Part shown: positions 46,021 through 55,292 of the stretch, one piece after another
Position numbering within the stretch: position 1 is the stretch's first letter
Layout of the letters: every line of letters starts with the position of its first letter
Source of the DNA: Pseudomonas sp. HMWF032
GTDB taxonomy: Bacteria; Pseudomonadota; Gammaproteobacteria; Pseudomonadales; Pseudomonadaceae
Assembly (NCBI RefSeq): GCF_003060885.1
Contig: NZ_QAIG01000002.1
Span: 57,800 to 121,799, forward strand
Length of the DNA: 64,000 nucleotides
Reading direction: 5' to 3'
Made by a program: the position numbers and the translations under genes
The notes under the pieces: model-generated
The model's database searches: none
What the model was told of the DNA's origin: nothing
Seen by the model: only the letters and a program-made list of their open reading frames with translations

Positions 46021-49000
46021 ATGACCGACGCCACGCCCGCTTTTGATCAACTGCTGAAAAACCTCGACCAGACCCTGCTGGGCGATCGTCCTCGTCTGCG
46101 CCGCCAGTTGCAGGAGCTGCGCAAGCAGACGCCGGTGGACGAGGCCAAGCTGGCGCAGTGGCTGCAGCGCTTTGAGGCGTCCAAGGCCAAGGTCGAGGCG
46201 CGCCGTTTGAGCGTGCCGACCCTGCGCTACGACGACGCGCTGCCAATTGCCGCCAAGCGCGATGAAATCAAAGCCGCCATCGCCGGGCATCAGGTGGTGG
46301 TGATCGCCGGGGAAACCGGATCGGGCAAAACCACCCAGTTGCCGAAAATCTGCCTGGAGCTGGGCCGTGGTGTGCACGGGCTGATCGGCCACACCCAGCC
46401 GCGCCGCTTGGCTGCGCGCAGTGTGGCCACAAGGGTGGCGGAAGAAATCGGCACGCCGCTGGGCGAGCTGGTCGGCTATCAGGTGCGTTTTGAGGACCAG
46501 AGCAACGAACGCAGCCTGATCAAGCTGATGACCGACGGCATTCTGTTGGCGGAAACCCAGCACGACCGCTACCTGGAAAAGTACGACACGATCATCGTCG
46601 ACGAAGCCCACGAACGCAGCCTGAACATCGACTTTCTGCTGGGCTTTCTGAAAACCCTGCTGGTGCGCCGGCCTGATCTCAAGCTGATCATCACCTCGGC
46701 GACCATCGATTTGCAGCGCTTCTCCGAGCACTTTGGCGGCGCGCCGATTGTTGAGGTGTCCGGCCGCACCTTCCCGGTGGACACCTGGTACCGGCCGCTG
46801 GCCGCCGAGCAGGATGAAGACGGCAACCGCGTTGAGGAAGACCTCTCGGTCGATCAGGCGATCCTCGCCACGCTGGATGAAATCAGCGCCTTTGAAAAGG
46901 CCGAAGGCAAACGCCCCGGCGATGTGTTGGTGTTCTTGCCCGGCGAGCGCGAGATTCGCGACGCTGCCGAGGTGCTGCGCAAAGCCAACCTGCGCCTGAC
47001 CGAAGTGTTGCCGCTGTATGCGCGCCTGACCCCGGCCGAGCAGCAGAAGATTTTTGCGCCCATGGGCGCGCGCAAAATAGTGCTCGCCACCAACGTCGCG
47101 GAAACCTCGCTGACCGTGCCGGGCATCCGCTATGTGATCGACAGCGGCACGGCACGCATCAGCCGCTACAGTTACCGCGCCAAAGTCCAGCGCTTGCCGA
47201 TTGAGGCCATCAGCCAGGCCAGCGCCAACCAGCGCAAGGGCCGTTGCGGGCGGGTCGAGCCGGGCATCTGCATTCGCTTGTACAGCGAGGACGATTTCAA
47301 CGGTCGCCCGGCCTTTACCGATCCGGAAATCCTGCGCACCAATCTGGCGGCGGTGATTTTGCAGATGCTTCATCTGCGCCTCGGTGAGATCAACGCCTTC
47401 CCCTTTATTGAGCCGCCGGATGGCAAGGCCATCAGCGACGGTTTCAACCTGCTGCAGGAACTCTCGGCGGTCAGCCGCGAAGGTCAGCTCACGCAGTTGG
47501 GTCGCCAGCTGGCGCGCTTGCCGGTGGACCCACGCTTGGGTCGCATGGTGCTGGAAGGGGCCAAGCAGGGCAGCCTGGAGGAAATCCTGATCATCGCCAG
47601 CGCGCTGTCGGTGCAGGATGTGCGCGAGCGCCCGTCCGACCGCCAGCAAGCCGCCGACCAGGCCCACGCGCAGTGGAAAGATGTCGATTCCGACTTCGCC
47701 GCCTTGATTAACCTGTGGCGCGGTTTTGAAGAACAGCGTCAGGCCCTCGGCTCCAGCGCCCTGCGCAGTTGGTGCCGGAAGAACTTCCTGAATTATTTGC
47801 GCCTGCGCGAATGGCGCGACGCGCACCGTCAGCTGGTGCTGATTAGCCGTGATTTGCAGCTGTCTGCAGGTGACAACGCGAAGGGTAGGAGCCAGCTTGC
47901 TGGCGATTCGGGCGCTCAGGCAACTAAGCCTTCGAGCCCAGAAAGTCATCGCCGCAATGCCACACCCCAGCTCTCCGCTGCGCAGAAAGAAAAAGAGCTG
48001 GCCGAAAAAGACCAGGCCGCGCAAAAAGCCAAAGGCTACGCCGCCGTGCACAAGGCAATTCTCGCCGGTCTGCTCAGCCAGATCGGCCAGAAAACCGAAG
48101 ACGGCGATTACCTCGGTGCTCGTCAGCGGCGCTTCTGGGTGCATCCGTCCTCAGTGATCGGCCGCAAGAAACCCAGCTGGCTAATGGCCGCCGAACTGGT
48201 GGAAACCACCAAGCTGTTCGCGCGCATGGTCGCCAAGATCGAGCCGGACTGGATCGAGCCGCTGGCCAGCCACCTGATCAAGAAAAACCACCTCGAACCG
48301 CACTGGGAGAAGAAGCGCGGTCAGGTGGTGGCCTACGAGCAAATCAGCCTGTACGGCCTGATCGTGGTCGGTCGTCGTCCGGTGCACTTCGGTCCGGTTG
48401 ATCCCGTGGCCTCGCGCGAGCTGTTTATCCGCGAGGGCCTGGTGGGTGGCGAGATCAACTCGCGCGCCAAGTGCCTGACGGCCAACCGTGAACTGCTGGA
48501 GAAACTCGACGAGCTGGAAGCCAAGGCGCGCCGCCGCGACATCCTCGCCGATGAAGAAACCCTGTTCGCTTACTACGACGCGCGTCTGCCCGCCGACATC
48601 TACCAGAGCGCCAGCTTCGACAGTTGGTACAAAACGCAAAGCGCCAAGAATCCGCAGCTGCTGCTGATGCGTGAAGAGGATGTGTTGGCCCGTGATGCGA
48701 AGGAAGTCACCGCCGCGCAGTACCCGGACACCCTGCGCCTGGGTGAACTGACCTTGCCGCTCACCTATCACTTTGAGCCCAATCACCCGCGTGACGGCGT
48801 GACCCTGCGCGTGCCTGCGCCGCTGTTGCCGCAACTGCCGCCCGAGCGGCTGGAGTGGTTGGTGCCAGGCTTGCTGGAGGTCAAATGCATGGCCCTGGTG
48901 CGTGGTCTGCCCAAGGCGCTGCGCAAGAACTTTGTCCCCGTGCCGGACTTTGTCGGCGCTGCTTTGGACAAGATCAATTTTGCTGATGGCAGCCTGCCCG

Positions 49001-50088
49001 AAGCCCTGGGTCGGGAGCTGACGCGCATGACCGGCACACGGGTCAGTGACGAGGCGTGGGCCGAGTCCGCCGCGCAGCTCGAAGGCCACCTGCGCATGAA
49101 TATCGAAGTGGTCGACAACCAGGGCAAGCCCTTGGGTGAAGGCCGCGACCTGGCCGAGCTGACCGCACGCTTTAGCGAGGCCACCCAAGCCGGTTTGGCC
49201 TTACCGAAAACCGCTAAGAGCCAGCAACCGGTGGAGGCCAAGGCCTTTAGCGAAGTGGCGGCCAAGACTCAACAGCAGGTCGCCGGCCTGTCCATGACGG
49301 TCTACCCGGCGCTGGTGGAAGAGGCGGGCGTGGTCAAGGAAGGGCGCTTCCCGACCCTGGCCGAAGCCGAATTCCAGCATCGCCGCGCCCTGCAGCGTTT
49401 GCTTTTGCAGCAGTTGAGTGAACAGACCAAGTTCCTGCGCGGCAAACTGCCGGGGCTGACCGAGCTGGCGCTGCTCTATCGCGAGCAGGGCCGCGTTGAC
49501 GCGCTGGTTGAAGACATCCTGCTGGCCAGCCTCGACAGCTGCATCCTTGAAGGTGCTGAGCCGCTGCCGCGTGACGGTGCTGGCTTGGCCGCCCTGGCCG
49601 AACGCAAACGCAGCGACTGGACCACTGAGGCCGAGCGCCTGGCCAAACTGACCCTGGAAATACTCAAACTCTGGCACGGCCTGCAGAAGCGCTTCAAAGG
49701 CAAGATCGACCTGGCCCAGGCCATGGCGCTCAACGACATCAAGCAGCAGCTGAGCCATCTGGTGTATCCCGGTTTCGTCCGCGAAACCCCGGCGCAATGG
49801 CTTAAAGAAGTGCCGCGCTACCTCAAAGCCATCGAACAACGCCTGGACAAAATCGCCGCGCAGGTACAACGCGACCGCGTCTGGAGCGGTGAGTTGGCCG
49901 GCTACTGGGAGCAGTACCAAGCACGCCTCGCCAAGCACAACCAGGAAGGCAAACGCGACCCACAACTGACGCTCTACCGCTGGCTGCTGGAGGAATACCG
50001 CGTGTCACTGTTCGCCCAGCAACTGGGCACCAAACTGCCAGTATCCGACAAACGCCTGAGCAAGCAGTGGAACAGCGTTGAGGCTTAG
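46021..50088 (+). CDS. hrpA: ATP-dependent RNA helicase HrpA
   Basis: This 1355-residue DEAH-box helicase has Walker A AGETGSGKTT (about residue 98), DEAH in VDEAHERS (about residue 194), SAT in ITSATIDL and the motif VI stretch QRKGRCGRVEPG. HA2 and OB-fold domains follow, then the long C-terminal DUF3418. It is involved in mRNA processing and in rescuing stalled ribosomes in E. coli. Between the helicase and OB parts, residues about 617-655 are a low-complexity insert partly encoded by a REP-like sequence (47885-47913), which the reading frame passes through without a stop. Confidence 0.96.
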   Translation: MTDATPAFDQLLKNLDQTLLGDRPRLRRQLQELRKQTPVDEAKLAQWLQRFEASKAKVEARRLSVPTLRYDDALPIAAKRDEIKAAIAGHQVVVIAGETGSGKTTQLPKICLELGRGVHGLIGHTQPRRLAARSVATRVAEEIGTPLGELVGYQVRFEDQSNERSLIKLMTDGILLAETQHDRYLEKYDTIIVDEAHERSLNIDFLLGFLKTLLVRRPDLKLIITSATIDLQRFSEHFGGAPIVEVSGRTFPVDTWYRPLAAEQDEDGNRVEEDLSVDQAILATLDEISAFEKAEGKRPGDVLVFLPGEREIRDAAEVLRKANLRLTEVLPLYARLTPAEQQKIFAPMGARKIVLATNVAETSLTVPGIRYVIDSGTARISRYSYRAKVQRLPIEAISQASANQRKGRCGRVEPGICIRLYSEDDFNGRPAFTDPEILRTNLAAVILQMLHLRLGEINAFPFIEPPDGKAISDGFNLLQELSAVSREGQLTQLGRQLARLPVDPRLGRMVLEGAKQGSLEEILIIASALSVQDVRERPSDRQQAADQAHAQWKDVDSDFAALINLWRGFEEQRQALGSSALRSWCRKNFLNYLRLREWRDAHRQLVLISRDLQLSAGDNAKGRSQLAGDSGAQATKPSSPESHRRNATPQLSAAQKEKELAEKDQAAQKAKGYAAVHKAILAGLLSQIGQKTEDGDYLGARQRRFWVHPSSVIGRKKPSWLMAAELVETTKLFARMVAKIEPDWIEPLASHLIKKNHLEPHWEKKRGQVVAYEQISLYGLIVVGRRPVHFGPVDPVASRELFIREGLVGGEINSRAKCLTANRELLEKLDELEAKARRRDILADEETLFAYYDARLPADIYQSASFDSWYKTQSAKNPQLLLMREEDVLARDAKEVTAAQYPDTLRLGELTLPLTYHFEPNHPRDGVTLRVPAPLLPQLPPERLEWLVPGLLEVKCMALVRGLPKALRKNFVPVPDFVGAALDKINFADGSLPEALGRELTRMTGTRVSDEAWAESAAQLEGHLRMNIEVVDNQGKPLGEGRDLAELTARFSEATQAGLALPKTAKSQQPVEAKAFSEVAAKTQQQVAGLSMTVYPALVEEAGVVKEGRFPTLAEAEFQHRRALQRLLLQQLSEQTKFLRGKLPGLTELALLYREQGRVDALVEDILLASLDSCILEGAEPLPRDGAGLAALAERKRSDWTTEAERLAKLTLEILKLWHGLQKRFKGKIDLAQAMALNDIKQQLSHLVYPGFVRETPAQWLKEVPRYLKAIEQRLDKIAAQVQRDRVWSGELAGYWEQYQARLAKHNQEGKRDPQLTLYRWLLEEYRVSLFAQQLGTKLPVSDKRLSKQWNSVEA
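47885..47913. repeat. REP-like sequence inside the hrpA reading frame
   Basis: GTAGGAGCCAGCTTGCTGGCGATTCGGGC matches the form of the unit at 45064 (GTAGGCGCGGGCTTGCCCGCGATC), with CCAGC and GCTGG as the stem. It is read in frame as GRSQLAGDSG. Confidence 0.8.
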
Positions 50089-50300
50089 CGGCTTAGCGGG
50101 TCGTGGTGTCGGCGCTTAGCGCCGATAGCTGCTACGTTCCAGCGTGGCAGCAAGTCTATGACGACGTTCAGGGATCACTCAATTGGAAGCCGGAGCGTCG
50201 AGGGCTGCTTTCCCGCGCATAAGGTTCGACGCCTCGACTTGGGAACGATCTGAAAAGTAGCCAATTAGTCTTAACCCCCTAAGCGGGTTTGCTCACCGAC

Positions 50301-50400
50301 GTAGGATGGGTGGAGTGAAGCGATACCCATCAGGCAAACAGGTTGGCCAAGGTGTTTGGCCGATAGCAGCATGGGTATCGCGATGCTCAACCCATCCTAC
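50301..50400. repeat. 100-bp element with GTAGGATGGGT terminal inverted repeats
   Basis: The ends are GTAGGATGGGT and ACCCATCCTAC-type; the next 20 bases (GCGATACCCAT) are also inverted. It lies between the convergent ends of hrpA and hamB, where no other feature is seen in the 385-base gap. Confidence 0.8.
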
Positions 50401-50473
50401 GAGCTGTTGGTATCGATAGGCAGTTAACGGCCAGTAGCAGACATTAAGTGTCTATAATATCAAGGGCGATTCA

Positions 50474-53095
50474 CTACACACCAACAAGCTTCTCGCCGCC
50501 GAGCGCGACCCTCACCTTACTAATCTCTTCCAATATCACTTGACTGAACTTGAATGGGGTATGGTCGAGTTCCAACAACGCCTTCCTGGCTCTCGATACA
50601 TCCCAGTCGCTGTCAGGAATTTCCTTTTGCAGCACAGATGCTGCGATCCTAGAAAGACCAAGTTCAAGGAACGCGCGACTGGTCAGCGTACATACTCCCA
50701 ACTCAAGCGCCATTGAAAAATCAAAAATCTCCGCAACTTTTTGTTTCAACCCATTTGAAATAAGGACATGCGTCAGTATATCAATGTAAGCCTTGCCCAT
50801 CTGTACAAGCTGGAACCTCACAACATCTTCAATGGTGTCGAAGGTATCTTTGATCACTATGTTTGGATTTATGGGTTTAATGTTTTTTTCTTTATAGCTC
50901 CGATTTGCAAGCTGAAGCATTTTCTCGTTAAAACGCTTCATCTGTATTTCTCCCTCCTTAGCCTTCAATTCATACCTAATTATAACTGGATAAGGCTTAC
51001 CTTCCATCCAGCGAACAGCAATGCGAGAGACGTATCCGCCATAATTTCCGCCATAACCTTTCACGTACTCAAAAATAATATTGAATATGCGCGTGTAGTG
51101 CCCAAATGATCCGCGTAGATCAGATGGATTTTTAGGGATAAGTTCATCTATCACCCCATTCTTAACACTCTGCACTAAGAAGCTCATAAGATTATTCAGA
51201 GCAAATAAATTCAGCATCCAGCTAGAGCTGATTACGCTTTCTGGTAACGAAATGTGTTCGGACGCTTTATTAGCTAACTGCCTGACCTGCCGATACTCAA
51301 AAGCATCTAGATCCGGTGCCACACGCAACAGAAAATCACTGATTGTATCTTGGCGGGCTTTCGTTATTAGCATACCTGCTGAAGCAACTGCATTTCTGTA
51401 GGAGTCATCCCGAGGATTTCCAGGGGCCGAACTTCCACTCAGTACCGTCAATACATCATTAACGTTCTGTGTGATGGATTCCGTAAGGGCAGATTTAATA
51501 GTAAATTTTGAAAATTTATCCATGGGCTGCTCGCTCCATGAGTCATAGTCCACCAAGAAGACATTGCCTACAATGTCTTTAGTCATCCTGCCGGCACGAC
51601 CAGCAAAATTCCAAAGTAGTGCGGGATCAAGAATTTGGCTCTCACCCCGTCCTCTCGCAGGCGTATTTAGAAATACATTTCGTGCGGGAAGATTGATACC
51701 TTGAAACAGAGTAGTAGTGCAGACTAGAAACTTGATAGAGCCCTTGCGAAAAGCATTCTCAATAGCCTCGCGTAACAGAGCCGGCATTTGGCCGTAATGA
51801 AACGCCACCCCCTTCCTCACCATGTTTATTAAATGGTATTCAGGGTGAATGTGATCTTTTATGAATGCGACAAGCGCATCATTTTCTTTATCATCTTCAC
51901 TAATTCCGAGAGCTAGTGATCCAGCAAGTTTAGCGGCTTCAGTAGGTGTCTTCGCATATACAAGCGAACCGCCTTGGCTTCCAAGTTCAAGAGCTACTGA
52001 AGCAAGACGACTTTCCGGGGTAGACATTCCCCTTTCGCACCCCATCGAACCGATAGGTATGCTTCCATGCTCAGTAAGTAATTTGAACTCAAGCTGATTG
52101 AGGCTAGGCGTCTTTGATACAACAATCCGATTTTGCAAGACAGGCGAAACCGTGGTCGAAACCTCAGAGATATGAGGCATGCCAAGGCTTTCTACCGCGG
52201 CTCTGAAACCTTCAGCTCCAGGGGCGAGCATAACCACATGAGTATGTTCATTGCGATCAAAGCACTGTTCAACGCAATTTTGCAGGATCATTCCCCGGGC
52301 ACCATCAGATAGGTTCTGAGCCTCATCAACGATCACCAACTCAACCTGAGCAGATGTTACTGAGAGGAGAACTTGGAACCTTTCTTGCGTGAGGATAAAA
52401 ATTTGTCCGGGGGTATCATCGCAAGAAGGTATATCAGTGACACGAATATCAGGATTACTCGCTAGCCTCTCCTTGATTTTCATATGCACTTCTGCCAACA
52501 AAGCTCTGGTAGGTGCAATATAAACAAAGATGAAGCTTTTTTCTAACAGAGCCCTACGGCATAAGTGCTCAATCACAAGGAAAGATTTCCCTGCTGAGGT
52601 TGGTGCCGATACAGCAACTGACTCACCCACCTTCAAGGAATCCCACACAGTCTTTTGGTAGTCTGTCAGTGCAATACTTTGCCCATGCACATGTACTGTA
52701 TTGAGATGTTCAACGACACTGCGCTGAATCATTCCTATCAAACTAGAAAGCTTCGACCCATAATGCGTTTCTGCATACTTGATACTGGGGAAATTACCAA
52801 TCTCAGTCAATATCGAAGAGCATCGCTCCATGACACTGGACTCCTGGCAAACCAACATCGCGTTGAATGCGATTGTTTGGGCCAGCCCGATATGAGATTC
52901 AGTCGTTGACTGTGCGAAGACAGAAGCGCAATAAAGTAATTTACCTATTACATCATCTTCTAGCGCAGCGATGTTCCTATCAAGCTTATTTGGGAGCGTC
53001 GCTGCGGCACCCACAGACTGAAGCTTCCCCAAGCAATTCGAAAATTCCGAGCTATGTATAAGACGTCTTGAAAGTTCAGTAGCAAAATTATTCAT
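50474..53095 (-). CDS. hamB: Hachiman defence helicase HamB
   Basis: This superfamily 2 helicase of the Ski2-like type has 873 residues from the ATG at 53095, which overlaps the hamA stop. An ATG six codons upstream is also possible. Walker A is APTSAGKS (about residues 164-171), Walker B is VDEAQ (about 257-260), motif V lies in TTTLFQGINLPARNVF, and motif VI is FAGRAGR. The C-terminal 350 residues match nothing I know. In Hachiman, HamB senses DNA and holds HamA inactive until infection. The gene is clearly AT-richer than its flanks. Confidence 0.88.
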   Translation of the reverse strand: MNNFATELSRRLIHSSEFSNCLGKLQSVGAAATLPNKLDRNIAALEDDVIGKLLYCASVFAQSTTESHIGLAQTIAFNAMLVCQESSVMERCSSILTEIGNFPSIKYAETHYGSKLSSLIGMIQRSVVEHLNTVHVHGQSIALTDYQKTVWDSLKVGESVAVSAPTSAGKSFLVIEHLCRRALLEKSFIFVYIAPTRALLAEVHMKIKERLASNPDIRVTDIPSCDDTPGQIFILTQERFQVLLSVTSAQVELVIVDEAQNLSDGARGMILQNCVEQCFDRNEHTHVVMLAPGAEGFRAAVESLGMPHISEVSTTVSPVLQNRIVVSKTPSLNQLEFKLLTEHGSIPIGSMGCERGMSTPESRLASVALELGSQGGSLVYAKTPTEAAKLAGSLALGISEDDKENDALVAFIKDHIHPEYHLINMVRKGVAFHYGQMPALLREAIENAFRKGSIKFLVCTTTLFQGINLPARNVFLNTPARGRGESQILDPALLWNFAGRAGRMTKDIVGNVFLVDYDSWSEQPMDKFSKFTIKSALTESITQNVNDVLTVLSGSSAPGNPRDDSYRNAVASAGMLITKARQDTISDFLLRVAPDLDAFEYRQVRQLANKASEHISLPESVISSSWMLNLFALNNLMSFLVQSVKNGVIDELIPKNPSDLRGSFGHYTRIFNIIFEYVKGYGGNYGGYVSRIAVRWMEGKPYPVIIRYELKAKEGEIQMKRFNEKMLQLANRSYKEKNIKPINPNIVIKDTFDTIEDVVRFQLVQMGKAYIDILTHVLISNGLKQKVAEIFDFSMALELGVCTLTSRAFLELGLSRIAASVLQKEIPDSDWDVSRARKALLELDHTPFKFSQVILEEISKVRVALGGEKLVGV

Positions 53096-54134
53096 TTGTA
53101 TCACCCCCATCACCGGTCTCGCAGGCTATAGGGGAGTCCGCTGGATTTGGTGCCACTCCCAGCGACTCATAGAATCTTTCTCTCAGCTCATTAACATCAG
53201 GAACAGCAACAAGAAACAACATACACTTACCGGCGACTATCTCTTGAGCACTCAATTGGTTGGCAATGTTGAGGTGGTGCCGAGCAAAGTCACCCTTATA
53301 CAATTCACCGAAGTGTGCCTCATGCTTTTCAATATCCCCTTCATCATCAACAGGGATTTTGTTAGAAAAGTGCTTGTTCTCTGAATAGCAGACCACCCCA
53401 ATGGTTCGCTCTCGACGATTCGCATTTGGATTTTCAAAAACGTCCAAGTACTGCATTAATATTTCTTTATCGGTCGCATTCAAAGAATCAAGATTGCCCA
53501 GGTCGCTGACAAGTCCGTACTCGTGAAACATTTGACCCTTATCACTATTGAAGCCCGCAACAGATTTTGCGAAGTCCGCAGTTCCGCTTGCAGCCGTGCC
53601 CGCCAGTTTCGACTCTAGGAAATAGACGTTCAGTGCGCCGTTATTGACCGATGCATGTATGCCATCTAAACCATAAACCGGCATGTTGTTGGAAGTCTTT
53701 AATGACATTTTAGATATTAGTTGTGCAGCACTCAGGTGGTGGACTGCCACGCAGTAAGCCAAGACTTCTCCAACTTCGCTTGCTCTTGTAGGATTTTTTT
53801 TCCTGAAGTCGATAAAGACGTTTCTAACGACTTTGGATATATCACCAGCCAAAGACAAATCACCATTGTCACTAGCAAGCAACTGGGCTTTATACGCTTC
53901 ACGACGTCGACGACTGAGCGCATAGTTAACAGCCTGATTGCTTAGAAAATCTGCGAGCGCAGTGACGTTAGGAACATCCTCCTGATAACGGACATGAAGC
54001 AGCGCCAATTTCGGGGGAGTGCCTGGCGGTGTGGGGAAATCCACAGCGCACTTAACATACTTGTCCAGCGGGGATTGATCGAGGAGCTTCTCAATAACTT
54101 CGTCGAGCGAAGGGGTAGTTGTTTCTGAAGACAC
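53088..54134 (-). CDS. hamA: Hachiman defence effector HamA (DUF1837 nuclease)
   Basis: This 348-residue protein has the DUF1837 signature: GLDGIHASV with an Asp (D157), followed after 16 residues by FLESKLAG (E174, K176), the D-ExK pattern of PD-(D/E)xK-like nucleases. An upstream EVGEVLAY supplies a further Glu. The GTG at 54134 follows AGGGA at a good distance. ATGs at 54206 and 54245 would add 24 or 37 residues of unlike composition. hamA is upstream of hamB and overlaps it, the normal Hachiman arrangement. It degrades DNA nonspecifically when released. Confidence 0.88.
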   Translation of the reverse strand: MSSETTTPSLDEVIEKLLDQSPLDKYVKCAVDFPTPPGTPPKLALLHVRYQEDVPNVTALADFLSNQAVNYALSRRRREAYKAQLLASDNGDLSLAGDISKVVRNVFIDFRKKNPTRASEVGEVLAYCVAVHHLSAAQLISKMSLKTSNNMPVYGLDGIHASVNNGALNVYFLESKLAGTAASGTADFAKSVAGFNSDKGQMFHEYGLVSDLGNLDSLNATDKEILMQYLDVFENPNANRRERTIGVVCYSENKHFSNKIPVDDEGDIEKHEAHFGELYKGDFARHHLNIANQLSAQEIVAGKCMLFLVAVPDVNELRERFYESLGVAPNPADSPIACETGDGGDTNE

Positions 54135-54509
54135 TTTTCCATTCCCTGGTGATGCCTGTGTGAATCCGAAAACTGATCGACAAGCAAAGGATGCGGCCAA
54201 ATTCATGCCTCGATCATGAAGGGAATGAACCCAAATTGCCATCATGCAAAACGTTCACCACCATGGATTGGTCTTTCGTAAGAATGACCGCTTATGGCCG
54301 ATACCTGCCAGTCGCCATTACGCTGTGTCTGGCTCTATACCCCTGCACATACCCGGTCAGGCCGACTTCACTTCGCAAGTTAAATCCGCGCAACTTTGCA
54401 GATCGCGCCACCCGCGCGGTGACACACTGCAAACAAGCAGGCCGAGACGCTACGTCCCAGCCTGTTTTAAATGCAGTAATAGCCACGCAGTTGATGTTTC
54501 AACCGCCGG
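54135..54509. other. AT-rich gap upstream of hamA
   Basis: These 375 bases hold the alternative hamA starts and presumably its promoter. I see no convincing gene, tRNA or repeat apart from a short inverted repeat (TTCATG at 54202, CATGAA at 54215). The gap ends at the truncated cysD. Confidence 0.5.
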
Positions 54510-54899
54510 CTAGAAATACCCCTCGATTTTCTTCTTCTCCATAGAGCCGTCCTGGTCGTGGTCGATGATTCGGCCTTGGCGTTCTGAGGTGCGGGTCATC
54601 AGCATTTCCTGAATGATCTGCGGCAGGTCGGTGGCGGTGGATTCCACGGCGCCGGTCAGTGGGTAGCCGCCCAGCGTGCGGAAGCGTACCCAGCGTGTTT
54701 CGATGCTGGCGCGCTGTTCGGCGCTCAGGTGCGGCAGGATGCGTTCGTCGTCGATGCAGATCCGCGTGCCGTGCAGTTCCGCCACCGGCCTTGGTGCGGC
54801 GCGGTAGAGGTCGACGATGTCGATGTTTTTCCGGTGGATGCACTGCCAGATGTCCAGCTCGGTCCAGTTCGACAGGGGTAACACGCGCTGGCTTTCGCC
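54510..54899 (-). pseudogene. cysD: truncated cysD (C-terminal part of sulfate adenylyltransferase subunit 2)
   Basis: The minus-strand frame reads [20 protein letters not shown] and continues through [40 protein letters not shown] and KIEGYF, the normal CysD C-terminus. Only about 130 of some 300 residues remain. The N-terminal half, with the ATP-binding region, is missing. At 54900 the match stops and a fragment of another gene begins on the opposite strand, so this is a deletion scar rather than a working gene. Confidence 0.85.
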
Positions 54900-54905
54900 C
54901 AGCGG

Positions 54906-55150
54906 TTACCGCTGACCTTGGGCATGGCCGAACTCAATGCCAACGAGACGTACGGCCTGCTCGCACAGCGAGGCCCGGAGTACTCTACAACGGCGCTCTG
55001 ATGGTGTATGCGGCCGATACGCTGGTGATTTTTTACCGAACGTTCAAATCGAGTTATCCCTACACCCGGCGTGGGCGCGTCGATAATCCCGAGACGCTCG
55101 CTGAGGTGCTGGGTCGCAATGATGTGACTGTCCATTTCTCTGCGCATTAG
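54906..55150 (+). pseudogene. truncated, frameshifted cyclophilin-like fold protein gene
   Basis: From 54906 the plus strand reads LPLTLGMAELNANETYG, then after a shift of frame near 54985-55000 it reads LYNGALMVYAADTLVIFY and ends SYPYTRRGRVDNPETLAEVL...VHFSAH. These segments match the C-terminal two thirds of small cyclophilin-like fold proteins. The 5' end is lost at the junction with the truncated cysD, and the frame is broken, so it is not functional. Confidence 0.75.
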
Positions 55151-55292
55151 ACGACCCCATCGCCGGTTTTGCGCGCATTAGCCTCTGGCGCAGAGCGTTG
55201 GTCGCCGCGATTTGCCATGCATGGCGTTGCTCGACAGAATCGCGCTCCGCTTCGGTCAAAGGGCCGGGGGCGATGCTGAAAAGGGGCTGGAG

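Noticed and set aside
45484..48144. 886-codon minus-strand open frame covering the cold-shock gene and the first half of hrpA
   Set aside because: Its translation has no recognisable motif, is rich in Gln, Ala and His and lies antisense to two clear genes. It is an artefact of GC-rich codon use.
54246..54486. Small open frames upstream of hamA as a third defence gene
   Set aside because: The frames are short, lack ribosome-binding sites and similarity to known Hachiman partners, and their codon use looks random.
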